A stretch of DNA of 64,000 nt from Smallanthus sonchifolius (lineage: Eukaryota; Streptophyta; Magnoliopsida; Asterales; Asteraceae). The stretch covers positions 26,964,350 to 27,028,349 of the forward strand of contig CM042030.1 of assembly GCA_023525975.1 (NCBI GenBank), read 5' to 3'. The position numbers and the translations under genes are program-made. A model generated the notes under the pieces. That model made no database searches. It was not told where the DNA came from and saw only the letters and a program-made list of their open reading frames with translations. Below are positions 1 to 11,527 of the stretch, one piece after another (positions within the stretch are counted from its first letter, which is position 1; each line of letters starts with the position of its first letter).

Positions 1-968
1 TTGCAATCAAAGAAACCGACAAATTGGACAAGCTTACTCGTACTTATTTGAAAGAAGTAGTATCTCGGCACGGGGTACCGATCTCTATCATTTCAGATCG
101 TGATGCACGAATCACCTCTCGTTTCTGGCAATCGTTACATAAAGCTTTAGGCACGCGTTTAGACATGAGCACAACTTATCACCCGCAAACCGATGGTCAA
201 ACGGAACGTACCATCCAAACATTAGAGGACATGCTGCGAGCTTGTGTGATCGATTTCGGTAACACTTGGGAGTCTCACTTACCTTTAGTGGAGTTCTCCT
301 ACAACAACAGTTATCACACTAGCATCAAAGCGGCACCATTCGAGCTATTGTACTGACGTAAATGCCGATCTCCCATCTTTTGGGCTGAAGTTGGGGATAG
401 CCAACTTACAGGTCCTGAACTTGTATTTGAAACTTCCAAAAAGATCGTTCAAATCCGAAACCGTATGGCGCCAGCTCGAGATCGTCAAAAGAGCTATGCC
501 GACAAGCGTCGTAAACCGTTAGAATTTCAAATCGGTGACATGGTCTTACTCAAAGTCTCACCTTGGAAAGGTGTCATTCGCTTCGGGAAGCGAGGCAAAC
601 TAAACCATCGTTATGTTAGACCATTCAAGATAGTAAAGAGAATTGGCCCAGTAGCATATCAACTGGACCTACCGGAAGGACTTAGTAGTGTACACGATGT
701 CTTCCATGTCTCAAACTTGAAGAAATGCCTAGCAGACGAAACACTCACGGTTCCTCTTGAGGAGCTGCATATTGATGAACATCTACGGTTCGTTGAAGAA
801 CCGGTAGAAATCATGGATAGGGAAATCAAAACGCTGAAGCGCAGTAAAATCCCTATTGTCAGAGTTCGTTGGAACCCTAAACGCGGACCGGAATTCACAT
901 GGGAACGCGATGATCAGATGATGTGCAAGTATCCTCATCTGTTCAAGCAATCCACATCAAACTCTTAA
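1..968 (+). pseudogene. Ty3/gypsy (G1) integrase core and C-terminal chromodomain-like end, broken
   Basis: This is the 3' end of a gypsy polyprotein that starts left of the window. The reading frame entering at base 3 carries the second Asp (SDRDARITS) and the Glu of QTERTIQTL of the D,D35,E integrase core, which inserts the cDNA. A TGA at 354-356 replaces the Gly expected in the conserved YGRKCR stretch. The same frame then runs on to 968 with the KSYADKRRKPLEF block, the GPY/F-like region (RPFKIVKRIG, its GP changed to RP) and a chromodomain-like tail ending FTWERDDQM. The tail typically binds modified histones in chromoviruses. One nonsense change in an otherwise open frame suggests fairly recent decay. 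Confidence 0.9.
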
Positions 969-1093
969 GGTACTATTCTAATTTTTGGGAAAAAATCCTT
1001 TCAACTAAGGGATGATGTGACACCCTCAAAAAAAAAAAATTTAATGTATTATTTTAATTTTCGGGACGAAAATTTCTTTCAACTAGGGGATGA
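969..1093 (+). other. Duplicated polypurine-tract region before the G1 3' LTR
   Basis: Between the pol stop and the LTR there are two similar blocks, at about 978-1023 and 1056-1103. Each has a TTTTTGGG/TTTTCGGGA-type stretch, then CTTTCAACTA(A/G)GGGATGATGTGACA. The second block leads into the LTR that starts at 1094. The first is followed by CACCCTC and an A-run. GGGACGAAA-type sequence just before a purine tract is seen at other gypsy 3' ends in this window, so this is the plus-strand priming region, apparently present twice. Confidence 0.6.
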
Positions 1094-2567
1094 TGTGACA
1101 ATCCGGACTTTTCTAGTTAACTCCGTTAACAAAATCTAGTTAAAGTTAACTGAAATTAACTTTACTCAAACTCTAGAGACTATTTATGTCAAAATCTCAA
1201 ACTTAAACCACAGGGACTAGTTATGTAATAACCCTAATCTCTATGTTGACTTTGGAAAGTCAAGATCCAAGTCCTGTTGACTTTGGAAGACAAAATTAAC
1301 CAAAATTTAACCTAAATAACCAAGTTAGAACTTGAAGGACCTATCCTGCCAAGTTTCAAACTTAAATTCTTAGCAAAACCTCAGGGACCAGTCTTGCCAA
1401 TTCATGAAACTGAATTGTTGACTCTTGAAAGTCAAACATCACGATTTCCCTTGAATTCGACCGTTTCTAGTTGGAATTCGTTGAAACTGAAACTAATTCC
1501 CCACGATTCAACCGTTTTCGATCATCAGTATCATCTTAAATGCAGGCATTGATTTGGTTTAAACTCAATTAACGGGCATGTAACTCAAAACCGTCGACAG
1601 AAATCAAATTCGTTTAATCCTCGTAGTAACTTCACGAATTGAGACACTACGCACACTTGACGAACTCTCCTGGAGCTTTCGCACAACCCACATTGGCCGG
1701 AGAAGTAGGAGAAATCATCGGAGATCAAGCAGTTCTTAGCCGACACCTGCAGTACTCGAACTCTATCAATTCGAATCACATTCTGGTAATTTCTTACTCC
1801 AATTGCTTCGTTTTAACCATAGAATGAAAGCCCTATGTTAATTTGGGCTTACACTATCAATTCGATCAAAATCTCGACTCTAGGGTTCATCACTGACCGG
1901 TTTAATCGAACCCTAGTCTAGAACCAATCAAAATACAATTAAACTATACAGTCAGATTCGCAATACCATTTTCTTTTAAAGCCCTCTGTCAATTCGATGT
2001 TTTATTATCAGGATCATTGTAACCCGTAATCTAGGGTTCTTATGAAACCAGATTGTCGAATTCAACTCTAAACTGTTTTTAAATCAAATTAAACCACATC
2101 ATTAGACTCGTAATCGTCTGTAGAGTGAAAGCCCTATGAAATATCGGGCTTCCATCATCGAATTGATCGTAATCCTGTAATCAGGGTTCATCTGAGTATG
2201 ATTTGGGGTTCTCAATCTTAAACTCAAAAGTAATACAATTAAATAACATCATCAAATTCGCAATGTTCCGATTAACAAAAGCCCTATGATTTCATCAATT
2301 TTTATTATCAGAATACTTCGATTCAATTCTGACTTATCAAACCAGGGTTTCGATCCAATTTTCAGTAATTAAACGACCTAAACCCTATCGTTTTTGAAAT
2401 TAAAACCATGCTCAGGTTCGTGATTTCCAGGGTATCAAAACCCCTTTGCTGTTTCGATCGATCGACACCGGGATCGATGGATCAGAGCCGGGTTTCGATC
2501 GCGAATGGGTTTGGGAGGGAAGTCACTTGAACCTTGATGATTAATCAATTCCAATCCGGATGCTAAA

Positions 2568-2645
2568 GCGATGACCCTAGCGGGCAGACTGGTTAAGACA
2601 GTGTGCGTGTGTGGGAGACCCGGGTTCGAGGCCGGGCTCCCACAT
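2568..2645 (+). repeat. tRNA-derived (SINE-like) segment with A- and B-box-like motifs inside the G1 LTR
   Basis: GGGCAGACTGGTTAAGACAG resembles the A box and D-arm of plant tRNA-Ser/Leu (GAGTGGTTAAGGC). About 30 bases on, GGTTCGAGGCC fits the B box (GGTTCGANNCC). The B box sits in the loop of a strong stem: GTGGGAG-a-CCCGG on the left pairs with CCGGG-CTCCCAC on the right. The box spacing suits a Pol III promoter. It could be a SINE head or a tRNA relic; I see no clear tail or target duplication. Confidence 0.45.
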
Positions 2646-3150
2646 TTATTTTTTGGGGCACTTTTAATTATATTTAATTATTAAAAATCAAACCCTATAT
2701 TATTATAATATTAAATTAATATGTTTTAGCCCGGGAAACAACCCGTAGGCTCAGGTTTGGATTTATAACCTATTTTTATTATTAATTCCACTTTTAAAAA
2801 TAGTATATTTTATTCTTTTCAAGCCACAACCTCATATAAAATAATATATTTATATTATTTTCAGCCCGTAATTAATATTATAAAATAATATATAAGTTAT
2901 ATTATTTCGTATCATTTTATAACTTGTGTAACGTTTTAAACCATTTAATAATATAATTGTTATATTATTTACTCGTGTTTATTACCTCCAATAAAAATAA
3001 TATATTTATTATTTTTCCACGAATGGGTATTTAGAATATTCATGCGAACCTAAAAATAATATATTAAATTATATTATTGTCCTAAGTTTTGTAAACGACA
3101 AAACGCTCGAATATATTTATTAAATATTATTTTGTCTTTCGTCGCGTAAC

Positions 3151-3151
<1 letters not shown>

Positions 3152-3204
<53 letters not shown>
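3152..3204. repeat. (TA)n microsatellite, about 26 units
   Basis: An uninterrupted TA dinucleotide run within the AT-rich part of the G1 LTR. Similar but unrelated runs occur in the two G3 LTRs. Confidence 0.95.
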
Positions 3205-3206
<2 letters not shown>

Positions 3207-3422
3207 TAGTTATTAGTTAAATAATTCCTATTCTCGTGGACACGTTCCTCTACTCTTGGTTGTTAGAGCGTTTCTGTAGGACGTTTCTCATTCCGCGTCG
3301 TTGTCACAAATCTCAACTTGTTCCTAATTTATGTGTTTATAATTTTAGGGCATTCGTAAGTCTTTTGAGACTTACACTCGTGGTTCCAACTTATCCCTTG
3401 TGTGATACTACCTACGCTATCA

Positions 3423-3874
3423 GGTGAGTTTTCACGGCCCCTTTTTACTGTTTTAAACTGGGGGAGAAAAACATATCGTAAATACTTTTGATTTTTTTGG
3501 TAATTCATATATGATATCACTTGTATGACTATGCGTATACATTATCCTTTAAGTCCTCACATCGGACCGTTAATATGAACATAGCGAGGTAATTTGAGTA
3601 GTACTACTGGGTTTGACAAACCTCACCCGCGTTAGTCGCGTTAACTCGATTGGAGGTCGAACGCGTGCAATATTGACCTAAACATGCACCATGATGGTAG
3701 GAGGCATATAACCAGTAAGCTGTCGATTGCGAGCGCATTAGTTAACATGTTTATGGGTTAGCTACCTATTGATTTATATATTGATTGTACATTAATCTGT
3801 TAAAACGCTTCTATAAATTGAAACCTGTGAACTCACCAACCTCGTGTTGACATTTTCTTACATGTTTTTCTCAG
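3423..3874 (+). promoter_or_regulatory. G1 LTR donor/hairpin/acceptor module (possible intron)
   Basis: GGTGAGTT at 3423-3430 (AG|GTGAGT donor-like) is matched by its inverse AACTCACC at 3830-3837. That is followed by a small hairpin, CAAC-ctcgt-GTTG (3837-3849), and a pyrimidine-rich CATGTTTTTCTCAG acceptor-like site ending at 3874. The same order recurs in six other gypsy LTRs here. Confidence 0.5.
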
Positions 3875-4176
3875 ATCGCTTAAGATAAGGCACAGATGCA
3901 CACAATAGGACATGCATGGAAATATTGCCCTTGATTCATGTTTCAATAAACTGTTTAGACTATTTAATTTGTGTTTGGTTTGGACTTTTGGACTATTCTT
4001 TTGGGCGCGTGTGTTTTGCGCATTTACTTTCTTTACGCTTCCGCATTAACTCTGTTTGATATGATATTTTTATTTGAGTCCCATGTAGAGTCGTTCTATG
4101 TAACTAATGTCTGAGATCCTGGTTCGTCACTTCCGAAATGGTAAAACTCCGTTAGTTGAAAATTGGGGATGTGACA

Positions 4177-5840
4177 AATAGCATCAGCAGCAGATGCCTC
4201 TATTCCAATGGTATTTTCTTCATCAGCAACAAATGCCTCAACACCAATTTTAGGATTATCCTGAATTTCATTTTGATTTTCATGTTCAGAGAAATTGCTG
4301 CTGGTCACATTGGACAGACTTGTTCCTGCTTCACTAGCTTCAATAGCTTCCATAACAGATGGAGGATCAATTTATGGCCTTTTAATCCTTATAGAGGGAC
4401 TATTGAATTCCAATCTATAATCAGTTGATGATGTGAAACTGGTTCTTTGGAAGAGGAAGACTCCATATTTGAGAAGATGAGGGGCTCAAATACTTGGGAG
4501 AAGGAGTCTATATCAAAGAGCCAGTATGGTCCTTTACCCTTTTCACATGCAATGTGTTCCCTACATTCCACATTTGTTGATTCTTCCACAATTCTTGTTC
4601 TTGAGTTGAATACTTTGTAGGCCTTGGATTGAGAGGAATAGCCCACAAAGTATCCTTCATCTGATTTGGCACCAAACTTAGGAAGAACCCCATGTGTGAT
4701 GAGAATGGTACATGGACATCCAAAGGGTTTTAGAAATCCAATGTAGGAACTCTTTTGAACCACAGTTCATAAGGTGTTTTGTTGAGAGGCTTGACAATGA
4801 GAACTCTATTTTGCACATAGCAAGTTGTGCTTACTGCTTCTGCCCAGAATGTGAGAGGCAGTTTTGAGTCAGCCAACATTGATCTTGCTGATTCAATTAG
4901 CGTTCTGTTTCTTCTTTCAACAACCCCATTTTGTTGAGGAGTTCTTGGAGCACTGTATTGTCTTTTTATGCCCTTGCTCTCACAAAAACTGTTCAAGGTG
5001 TGGTTTTTGAACTCGGTACCTTGATCACACCTTATGACTTTAACTTTCTGATTGCTTTGATTCTCCACCCTAAAAATGTAGGATTTAAGAATCTCAGCAG
5101 TTTCATCTTTTGTTCTCAAGAAGTATACCCATGAGAATCTATTATAGTCATCAGTTATCACTAGACAGTATGACTTCTTGCCTATTGACATGACATTTGT
5201 AGGACAAAAAAGATCCATATGCAGCAACTGTAGAGGGCTGTCATTTGTATTCAACGTCTTGGGCTTGTGAGAACTCTTGTGTTGCTTCCCCTTCAGGCAT
5301 GCTATGCAATAATATTCAAGTTGGAATTCCTTGTCAGGAAGACCTATGACAAGATTTTCCTTCACCAACTCGTTGATGGTTTTTACATTAACATGGCTTA
5401 ATCTTCTATGCCAGAGAGCTGATTCATCAACTGATTCCTTGGACAGAAAACAAGATATACTGCCAGATGGAGTGACCTCATTCATGTCAAGCACATATAT
5501 CTTGTCTTTTCTTTGGGCAGTTAATAAAATCTTCTCTCGAGGAGGTTTGCTTAACCCAGGGGAGAGCACAAATAATTCATTGTCTGTGAAAAGCATCCAA
5601 TGCTTTTGATCATAGATCTGAGACACACTCATGAGATTGAAGTCCAATTCTTTGACAAAGTTTACCCTTTCAATACTCATTCTTTCATTGGACACGGTTC
5701 CTTGTCCAGTTATAGATCCTCCCTTTGAATCACTCCCAAAGGCAACATATCCTCCATTGAAATGTTTGAAATTTGAGAGGATGGACCTGTTGCCGGTCAT
5801 GTGCCTGGAACAACCACTGTCTACAACCTAGGTGTTATCC
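4177..5840 (-). pseudogene. C1 protease, GAG-pre-integrase and integrase
   Basis: A DSGCSRHMTG aspartic-protease active site lies at about 5785-5820 on the minus strand, just after an in-frame TAG at about 5829 (usually Trp). A GAG-pre-integrase zinc motif follows (LWHRRLSH...CIACLKGKQH). The copia integrase core has Asp in LLHMDLF, Asp in RCDQGTEF and Glu in GVVERRNRTL. The main frame 5800-4730 is open for 356 codons. A frameshift near 4740 moves the match into 4763-4389 (FGCPC, SDEGYFVGYS), and further stops lie downstream before the truncation at 4177. It is non-functional as it stands. Confidence 0.9.
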
Positions 5841-6059
5841 TTGTGACCTGGTTGTCCCTGCACATGAAAGAGATCCAGTTAGAGGGAGGAACCCAAGAAC
5901 TTGTAAACTTGGGTGAGTGTGTCTTTGAGCCAACAACATCAGTATGCTTGCATTCAATGGATCCTATGATGATGCTTTGAGGGATAGAACAGTGGACTTG
6001 GCTTTCCATTATTGAGGAAGAGATTTTCTAGACCTTTTTACTCTATCAGCAGCTGATGT

Positions 6060-6810
6060 GGCATTTGTTGCTGATGACCTTGGCTGACTGCTGATGGCTT
6101 TACTTGAACGGCAACAACTTTGATTGCTACTGAAAGCTTGAACTGGGCTTTAACTTTACATGATCAGCAGCATTTTTGTTGGCTGCTGATGGTTCAACAG
6201 ATACATGCTTCTCATTCTTTTTCTTTTTATTAAAAGTGGATTTCTCTGTGGGAGTTCTTCTATAGATAGGCTTCTATTTCGGAGTAGCTTTAACTGCTAT
6301 GGAGGCTAGTTGAAAATTTTGGCCAAAAGGATTGAATTTACAATTGGCAGCAAAGTTGTCTGATTCACCACATATGATGCAGGATTGTTGAGGTTTTTGA
6401 AGCTGGTTTCTTGGAGGAGAGAGAGACGTTCTGAATTGAGTTGTCTTGGCTTCATAGCTTCTTACCTTCTTGTTTTTGTTTGTCTTCTCAAAAGCATTTA
6501 GGTTTCTTTGCTGCTGAAGGTAGTAGAAGCATGTGCTGGCAGTGTGATTGTATTTGCCACAGACAAAACATGATTTAGCTGATTTATCCCTTTGAAAGTA
6601 TACATAATATTTTCTTTTGAATAGATCTTTGAAGTTCCATGGATGAGCTTTATTGTGTTCAAAAGTGGCTTCCTCCAATGTTTTCTGAACACATGGAGGT
6701 CTCTCTTCAAGTGCATGACAAATGTCAAACATCTTCCTGGGTTGATTGGATTTTGATTGAGGAATGGTGGAGGTTGAAGATTCTCGCTGTTCAAATTATA
6801 ACTTTCTTCA
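6060..6810 (-). pseudogene. C1 gag-pol spacer with two zinc-knuckle-like motifs
   Basis: The frame 6732-6274 (152 codons) encodes CFVCGKYNHTASTC, a full CX2CX4HX4C knuckle, and then CIICGESDNFAANC, where Asn stands in place of His. The stretch is rich in Lys, Asn and Gln. An overlapping frame at 6794-6498 shows that a frameshift separates it from the upstream spacer. Zinc knuckles bind the element RNA. The 5841-6270 part upstream of the protease is degenerate, with several stops, and repeats the words CTGCTGAT and ATCAGCAG. Confidence 0.7.
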
Positions 6811-7440
6811 TTCAGGAGGATAACTAATTTTGATTTGTTTGGTGGGTGAAGGCACCGGTATTGAGGGAATGAAGGGGCTTGGACCGTTGGTTTGGATCAC
6901 TTTGCCAGACTTGGTGGTTTTGAGTATTACTTCATTTGTGGGAAGTAATGGGGCTTCACTTATTTCAGAGGAGTCTGAGTATGTCGACTCAGACTCAGAT
7001 AAGGTAGTGCATTCTAGCACAAATGATTCTTCCTTTGAAGGATCAAGATCTCGGTTGGCCAGGTCAAGATTGGAGAGATTGAAGTTTGGTTCATGAATGG
7101 CTACATAGTCAGCAGGTGGTGCAACAGTTTTGTACTGGTCAGCATGGTACCCCAGGCCAGTTTTTACTATGTCATGAACTTGGACATCTAAAAGTCTTTG
7201 CAGATTTTTGGATGTAAATTCATATTTCTCAACATGAACCTTCTGTTCTGCCAATTCTGCTCTGGTAGCTTTTAACTTAACCAATAGATCATCAATCTGA
7301 GTTTCAAGATTTGTTGTTCATGTTTTAATGATGAAATCTCTTTCTTTAGGTAGTTAGTCTTTTCTTTATAACTGTTTTCAACCTTTTTAAATTCAGATTT
7401 TATTTGGTGAAACTCTTCATTTTAATCTATAAGGTTTTGG
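6808..7440 (-). pseudogene. C1 gag spacer, coiled-coil and acidic region
   Basis: The minus-strand frame 7284-6808 (158 codons) starts with a heptad-like Lys/Glu/Leu segment (about residues 1-35) and continues into an acidic Ser/Glu-rich section and a Pro-rich end. The frame upstream (about 7430-7320) is also coiled-coil-like (EISSLKHEQQ) and is separated by a TAA at about 7424. This part lies between gag and the extra zinc knuckles in this copia lineage. Its function is not known to me. Confidence 0.6.
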
Positions 7441-7456
7441 TTATGTTTCCTGTATC

Positions 7457-8722
7457 CTAGAACCTTATCAATACAAGCTTGAGTACAAAGATGTTCATAT
7501 ACCTGAGGTGGTATCTCTGTTGTGTCTGCCATGAGTGCTTGGTTGTTGGAAAGAAGATCTTCATACTGGAAGCTCCAATCAAAATCAACTGTTCCAACAG
7601 CTGCACATGCTGTAGTTTGAGCAGGAGTGGTGTTGCCTTGACTTGCTTGATCATGATGGGTCTATCTAGATTGTGCCGTAGCTGGGTTTGCTTTGGTTCC
7701 TTGCATTCTCTGGCAAAGTGACCAAGTTGGCTACAATTGTAACATCTTAGCTTGCTCTTTTCTAAGCCAACTCTGGTGTTAGAGTTGTTGCTTGGAATTG
7801 GTGTTCCGGTTCTAGAGTAGAACCGTTTTGCTCTGAGAGAGAGCATGGCATAGGAGTGTTGTATGTCCATTTCTTCTAAGTCATCTAGATGAAAGCATTC
7901 CAGATCTTCCTTGATGAAGGACATGTTGCTAGAATTTTCAGAGACAAAGGCAGCTGAGTTTGGTTGAGGTGGAGCTTCAAGAAGAAATGGTGAGTTGCTT
8001 GTTTGTGAGTTGGGAGTATAAGGGTAGGTGACAATGGGAGGATAATAGTTACTAGAACTGGGAGATGGGTGGTCAGAGTGTAGTGCAGATGAAGTGGTGG
8101 TTGATGAAGCTATTGAATGACCTGAGCTTCTTTCTTTGGCTTGAATCATTTCTAATTCATATGTCTTTAGCATGCCATACAGCTCAGTCAGTTGTAGAGT
8201 TTTCAAGTTTTCAGTTCTTCTAATTGGCACTGTATAGAGTGTCCAGCAGCTTGGAAGAGATCTAATAAACTTTTTGATAATGTCTTCATTCTCCAGCTTC
8301 ACTTTAGAGCATTGTAGCTCTCCCACCAGATAGGTGTACCTGTTGTACAAAAAAGTAAGAGACTCACCTTCCTTCCAGACAAAGTTCTCATATTGTTGCT
8401 TCAGAATGTCTCTTTTATTCTCCTTCAACTCCTTAGAACCAGCAAACATCTTCTCAAGAGCTTCCCATAGCTCCTTAGCAGTCTTGTATTCTCTGAAGTT
8501 ATGGAAAATTTCATTTGGCAAGCACATCTGAATGGCTTCTAAAGCTTTGAAATCTACCATGGGTACATATGGTTCATCTTTTATGGATTTCCACATTCCA
8601 TACTCTTGATAGTAGAAGAAACTTTCCATCATGTTCTTCCACATATCATAGTCTTCTCCAGACACCAGTCTTGGTGGTCTGTTAATACTTCTAATATCAT
8701 CAAAACCATTGTTTTGTGCCAT
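7457..8722 (-). pseudogene. gag: C1 copia gag (UBN2-like capsid plus zinc knuckle), C-terminally frameshifted
   Basis: The frame is open from 8785. I prefer the start at 8722 (MAQNNGFDDI), since the 21 codons before it look like untranslated leader. Residues of about 1-200 match the copia capsid type (EDYDMWKNMMESFF, AKELWEALEKMF, LTFLYNRYTYLVGEL, IKKFIRSLP). A Ser/Pro/Tyr-rich linker follows, then a CYNCSQLGHFAREC zinc knuckle. After about 7665 the family-like sequence moves to another frame, so the last 60 or so codons are shifted. Capsid protein packages the RNA in virus-like particles. Confidence 0.85.
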
Positions 8723-8815
8723 TACTGAATAAGTGGGGTTTAGCAAAGAGATAGTAGTGAATAGAACTAGAGAGTGATTAAACAAGTGTGAGGTTGTTTA
8801 ATCTGAGAGCCAAAG

Positions 8816-8827
8816 CTCTGAAACCAC
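8816..8827 (-). other. C1 primer binding site (initiator tRNA-Met type)
   Basis: On the minus strand this reads TGGTTTCAGAGC, one base off the canonical TGGTATCAGAGC that is complementary to the 3' end of initiator tRNA-Met. It lies two bases beyond the LTR edge at 8830, as expected for copia. Confidence 0.8.
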
Positions 8828-8829
8828 TT

Positions 8830-9530
8830 GTAGGATCGGTGTATACAAGATGATTCTGTTCTTAGTTGAGATTGGCGGAAACAATAACAACTAATCAATG
8901 TATACAAGTAAATAATGATAATACAGATAAATGCAAGTTGTATTAATCTTCAAGGTTTACAAGTTACAGAGAAAATACTTAGGAAGCACGCTTGTACAAA
9001 TGGAAGATACAATACATTTAAAGGAATTTAGAATCAAGATAGACCCTTGATTCTAAGGATCATATCAAACACAAGCCGTTGATCTTTGACAGTTACAAGT
9101 TACACTACTATTGGTAGACAACAAAAAGACAAGTAGCTAAAAGACAACTGCAGTGAAAAGACTTCTGCAATTAAAAGACAACAGAAAAAACTAAGGTCTT
9201 GTCAGTAATCATTGCAGGACAGATCAGGATAGGAGCATTGTCTTTTGTTCTCTGCACCAATAACATTCCTTCTGCTGATAGGTGTGTTAGTGTTGGAGAA
9301 AAAGATGTCAGTAGTAAAGTCAAAGCTGCTGATGATTTGCCTATCAGCAACATCAATGTTTGATTCTGATGAGAAGCCTATTAGCAGCAACTTTGTACTT
9401 CAACAGATAAGGCTATCTGCAGGAAACTTGTTCATCAGCAGGAGAACACAACTATCTGCAGCCCTTAGCCTTATCTGCAGCAACTTGTAAGTCAGCAGCA
9501 AAATTATGGAGTCCGCAGCAATCTTACTTA
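8830..9530 (-). mobile_element. C1 5' LTR (copia), right edge approximate
   Basis: The LTR edge next to the primer site reads TGTAGGATCGG on the plus strand, so the element LTR ends CCGATCCTACA. The region carries many ATCAGCAG and ATCTGCAG words (9330-9520). Beyond about 9530 the plus strand is coding sequence of C2, so the other edge must be near 9515-9530. No ORF in it has recognisable homology. Confidence 0.6.
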
Positions 9531-10748
9531 GAGAATTTTATAGCCATCAGTCTTCTAAATGCTATTGGTCCCAAGAGTGTAGACTTTGTGCCAGTTCTCA
9601 ACTTTCTGGCTAACTCAAACATCAGTTTTGCAATAAGCCACAACCTCCTAGTATTTGAATCTACTTTTAGATAGTTCTGGGCTACTGCAACAAGTGTCTC
9701 CATAAACAATACTGAAAACATCAGAGCTACCATTCATAATCAAGAAGTTCTATTTTCTGAGGCCACCATCAGAGAGGTACTGCAGTTTGGTTTTAACCAT
9801 GAAGCCCCTGTGGAATTTCCTAGTTTCTACATCAGAGAAAGTTTTGGAAGAATGGGTCACCCAGATGAGTTCAAAAATGGGTAGATCACAAAGACATTTC
9901 GTACCCCTCACTGGAGGTATATTGTGCATGTGTTCATTCACTGCATCTCAATCAGAAAAGGTGGATTTGACTCTACTAATGCCATGGTGGCATTTGCTAT
10001 TCTTGGCTTGATCAAAGGGAGGGATTATAATTTTTCTGGTTTGGTGTTCAAACAACTTATAGAAAATCTTACTGGAAGATTTAGAGACAAATTTCTCGTG
10101 TACCCAAAATTTCTAAAAATGATAATTAACCATATTCTACCAAATCTTCAACAAGAAGGACCTATCCTTGTTCTTGATTATATGATAGCCAAGACCCTCA
10201 ATTATATGAAGAGTTCTAGTTCAAGATCGAACACGATTATTGTGGACATCCCACTCTTTGGGCATGTGATACGAGAAGACAAACCATATGTTCCTGATAT
10301 AGATCCAGATATAGAAGTTATTGAATCCTCATCTGAAGAGGAAGAAGAAGATACTGAGAAAGATCAAGGTATGAATGAAGAAGAACAAGAAATTCCTCAT
10401 GAACCGAAAGTTGAACAGCCTATCTTGGAAGCTCCTTTCATTGATCAAATGATAGAGAATCTTGAGCCTATGATTGAAGAGGAACCAGTTGCAAACATAG
10501 AAGATGAATCACATGTTGAAGTTGAAGCAAGTGGGGAAGGCGAAGAAGAATCAAATGAAACTTTGGACGAGGGAATCTATTGTACAAAGTATGATCAGTC
10601 AGATTATGAGTCTGAATCTGAGGAGCAGATAAGACCTCCTTCATCTTCATCAAAAAGACAAGCTGACTCTGAGTCTGACTATGAATTTGAAGAACCCCTA
10701 GCCAAGAAAATCAAGACACGGCTGGAATCTTTGACCTCTTCATCATGA
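9531..10748 (+). pseudogene. C2 post-pol ORF (Sirevirus-like 'env-like' position), N-terminal part
   Basis: One frame from about 9531 to 10748 is continuous apart from TAG at 9672-9674 and 9882-9884. The open part 9924-10748 encodes 274 residues. The conserved-looking N-terminal domain contains FWATATS, RYIVHVFIHCIS, GRDYNFSGLVF and FLVYPKFLKMIINHIL. The rest is a long acidic Glu/Ser tail ending in a basic KKIKTR cluster. I recognise this type of ORF from copia elements of daisy-family genomes, located between RNase H and the 3' LTR. I see no signal peptide or membrane segment, so an envelope role is not supported. Confidence 0.65.
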
Positions 10749-11527
10749 TCACTTTCTGAAACTCCAGAACACCTAACACCCACACCCTCATCCATTCATG
10801 CTTTCAACATACCACAACCTTCTCCCTAACCATCTCCACAGCCTACTCCTCAACCAACACCACCTATATCACCTGTACATGAAGCATCACCTTCTGTACC
10901 AAGAGTCAAGACCTTAAGCTTGGAGATAAAGAAACTACATAATGAAGTAACAAAAAAGATGATGCTATAGAAAGGTTAAAGATTGATCTGAATAAATGCA
11001 AGGAAGAAGTGAAGGATCTGAAACTAGAAGTTGGTGGTTTACAAAATCAATTGCAAGTACAACAAACTCAGATGGAGACTCAACAGAATACAATCTCACA
11101 ACAGCAACAATACCTAAAATCTATAATCGACTTGGTGAACCAACTGAAAGCTTCTTTGGTTAAGTCATCACATGAGGAGCCTGCTTCCACAGCTCAGGGA
11201 GAGACCACATCTACAGGTGGACCCTCTTCCCCGGCCTTTATAGCAAATCCTGAATCTGAAATGATTATCTTTTCTGCCACTGCTGCCAAGACAAAAGCTA
11301 CTCTTGAAGTAAAAGTAGAAGAAACTGAATGTGATCTCCCATCAGGTAGTGATAGGAGAGCTGCTATGGAAAGAGGAAAAGGAAAAGAATTAAATGTTGC
11401 AGTTGTAATTCTTGATGAAGAAGAGATAGGATCAGATCATGAGCTGTATGAACTACTCAAGCAAGTTGATGACTTTGGAACAATTGAAGATTATCCTGAA
11501 ATTGTTACATTAGTTGAAGAACAGTGA
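10749..11527 (+). pseudogene. C2 post-pol ORF, middle part with coiled coil
   Basis: After the TGA at 10746-10748 a Pro/Thr/Ser-rich stretch (10750-10910) continues into a Lys/Glu/Leu heptad region. A frameshift at about 10955-10970 moves it to the frame open at 11009-11527 (172 codons). That part has coiled-coil character, with a Gln-rich run (QTQMETQQNTISQQQQYLK) and then an acidic, low-complexity part. It probably formed one protein with the pieces on either side. Confidence 0.55.

Larger units (their letters stand above)
1094..4176 (+). mobile_element. G1 3' LTR (Ty3/gypsy), about 3.08 kb
   Basis: The LTR starts TGTGACAATCC right after the purine tract and ends GGGGATGTGACA, giving TG...CA termini. 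It is followed directly by coding sequence of a minus-strand copia element, so G1 inserted there; the 5-bp duplication should be AATAG (4177-4181), but its partner is outside the window. Inside are a pyrimidine- and gene-like 5' part, a tRNA-like segment (about 2568-2645), an AT-rich block (2650-3210) with a TA microsatellite, and a donor/hairpin/acceptor module (3423-3874). No host gene is seen in it. Confidence 0.85.
4177..9530 (-). mobile_element. C1: Ty1/copia Sirevirus-like element, minus strand, 3' half missing from the window
   Basis: Reading right to left: a 5' LTR (8830 to about 9530), a primer binding site (8816-8827), gag with a zinc knuckle, a long spacer with coiled-coil-like and extra zinc-knuckle segments, then protease, GAG-pre-integrase and integrase. 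The coding sequence is cut at 4177 by the end of the G1 LTR. Reverse transcriptase and RNase H should lie on the far side of G1, outside the window. C1 is itself inserted in C2, whose coding sequence emerges at about 9530. The right edge is approximate because the target duplication cannot be checked. Confidence 0.8.

Noticed and set aside
2575..2645. A functional tRNA gene
   Set aside because: A and B boxes are present, but I could not fold a normal acceptor or anticodon arm, so only a tRNA-derived segment is called.
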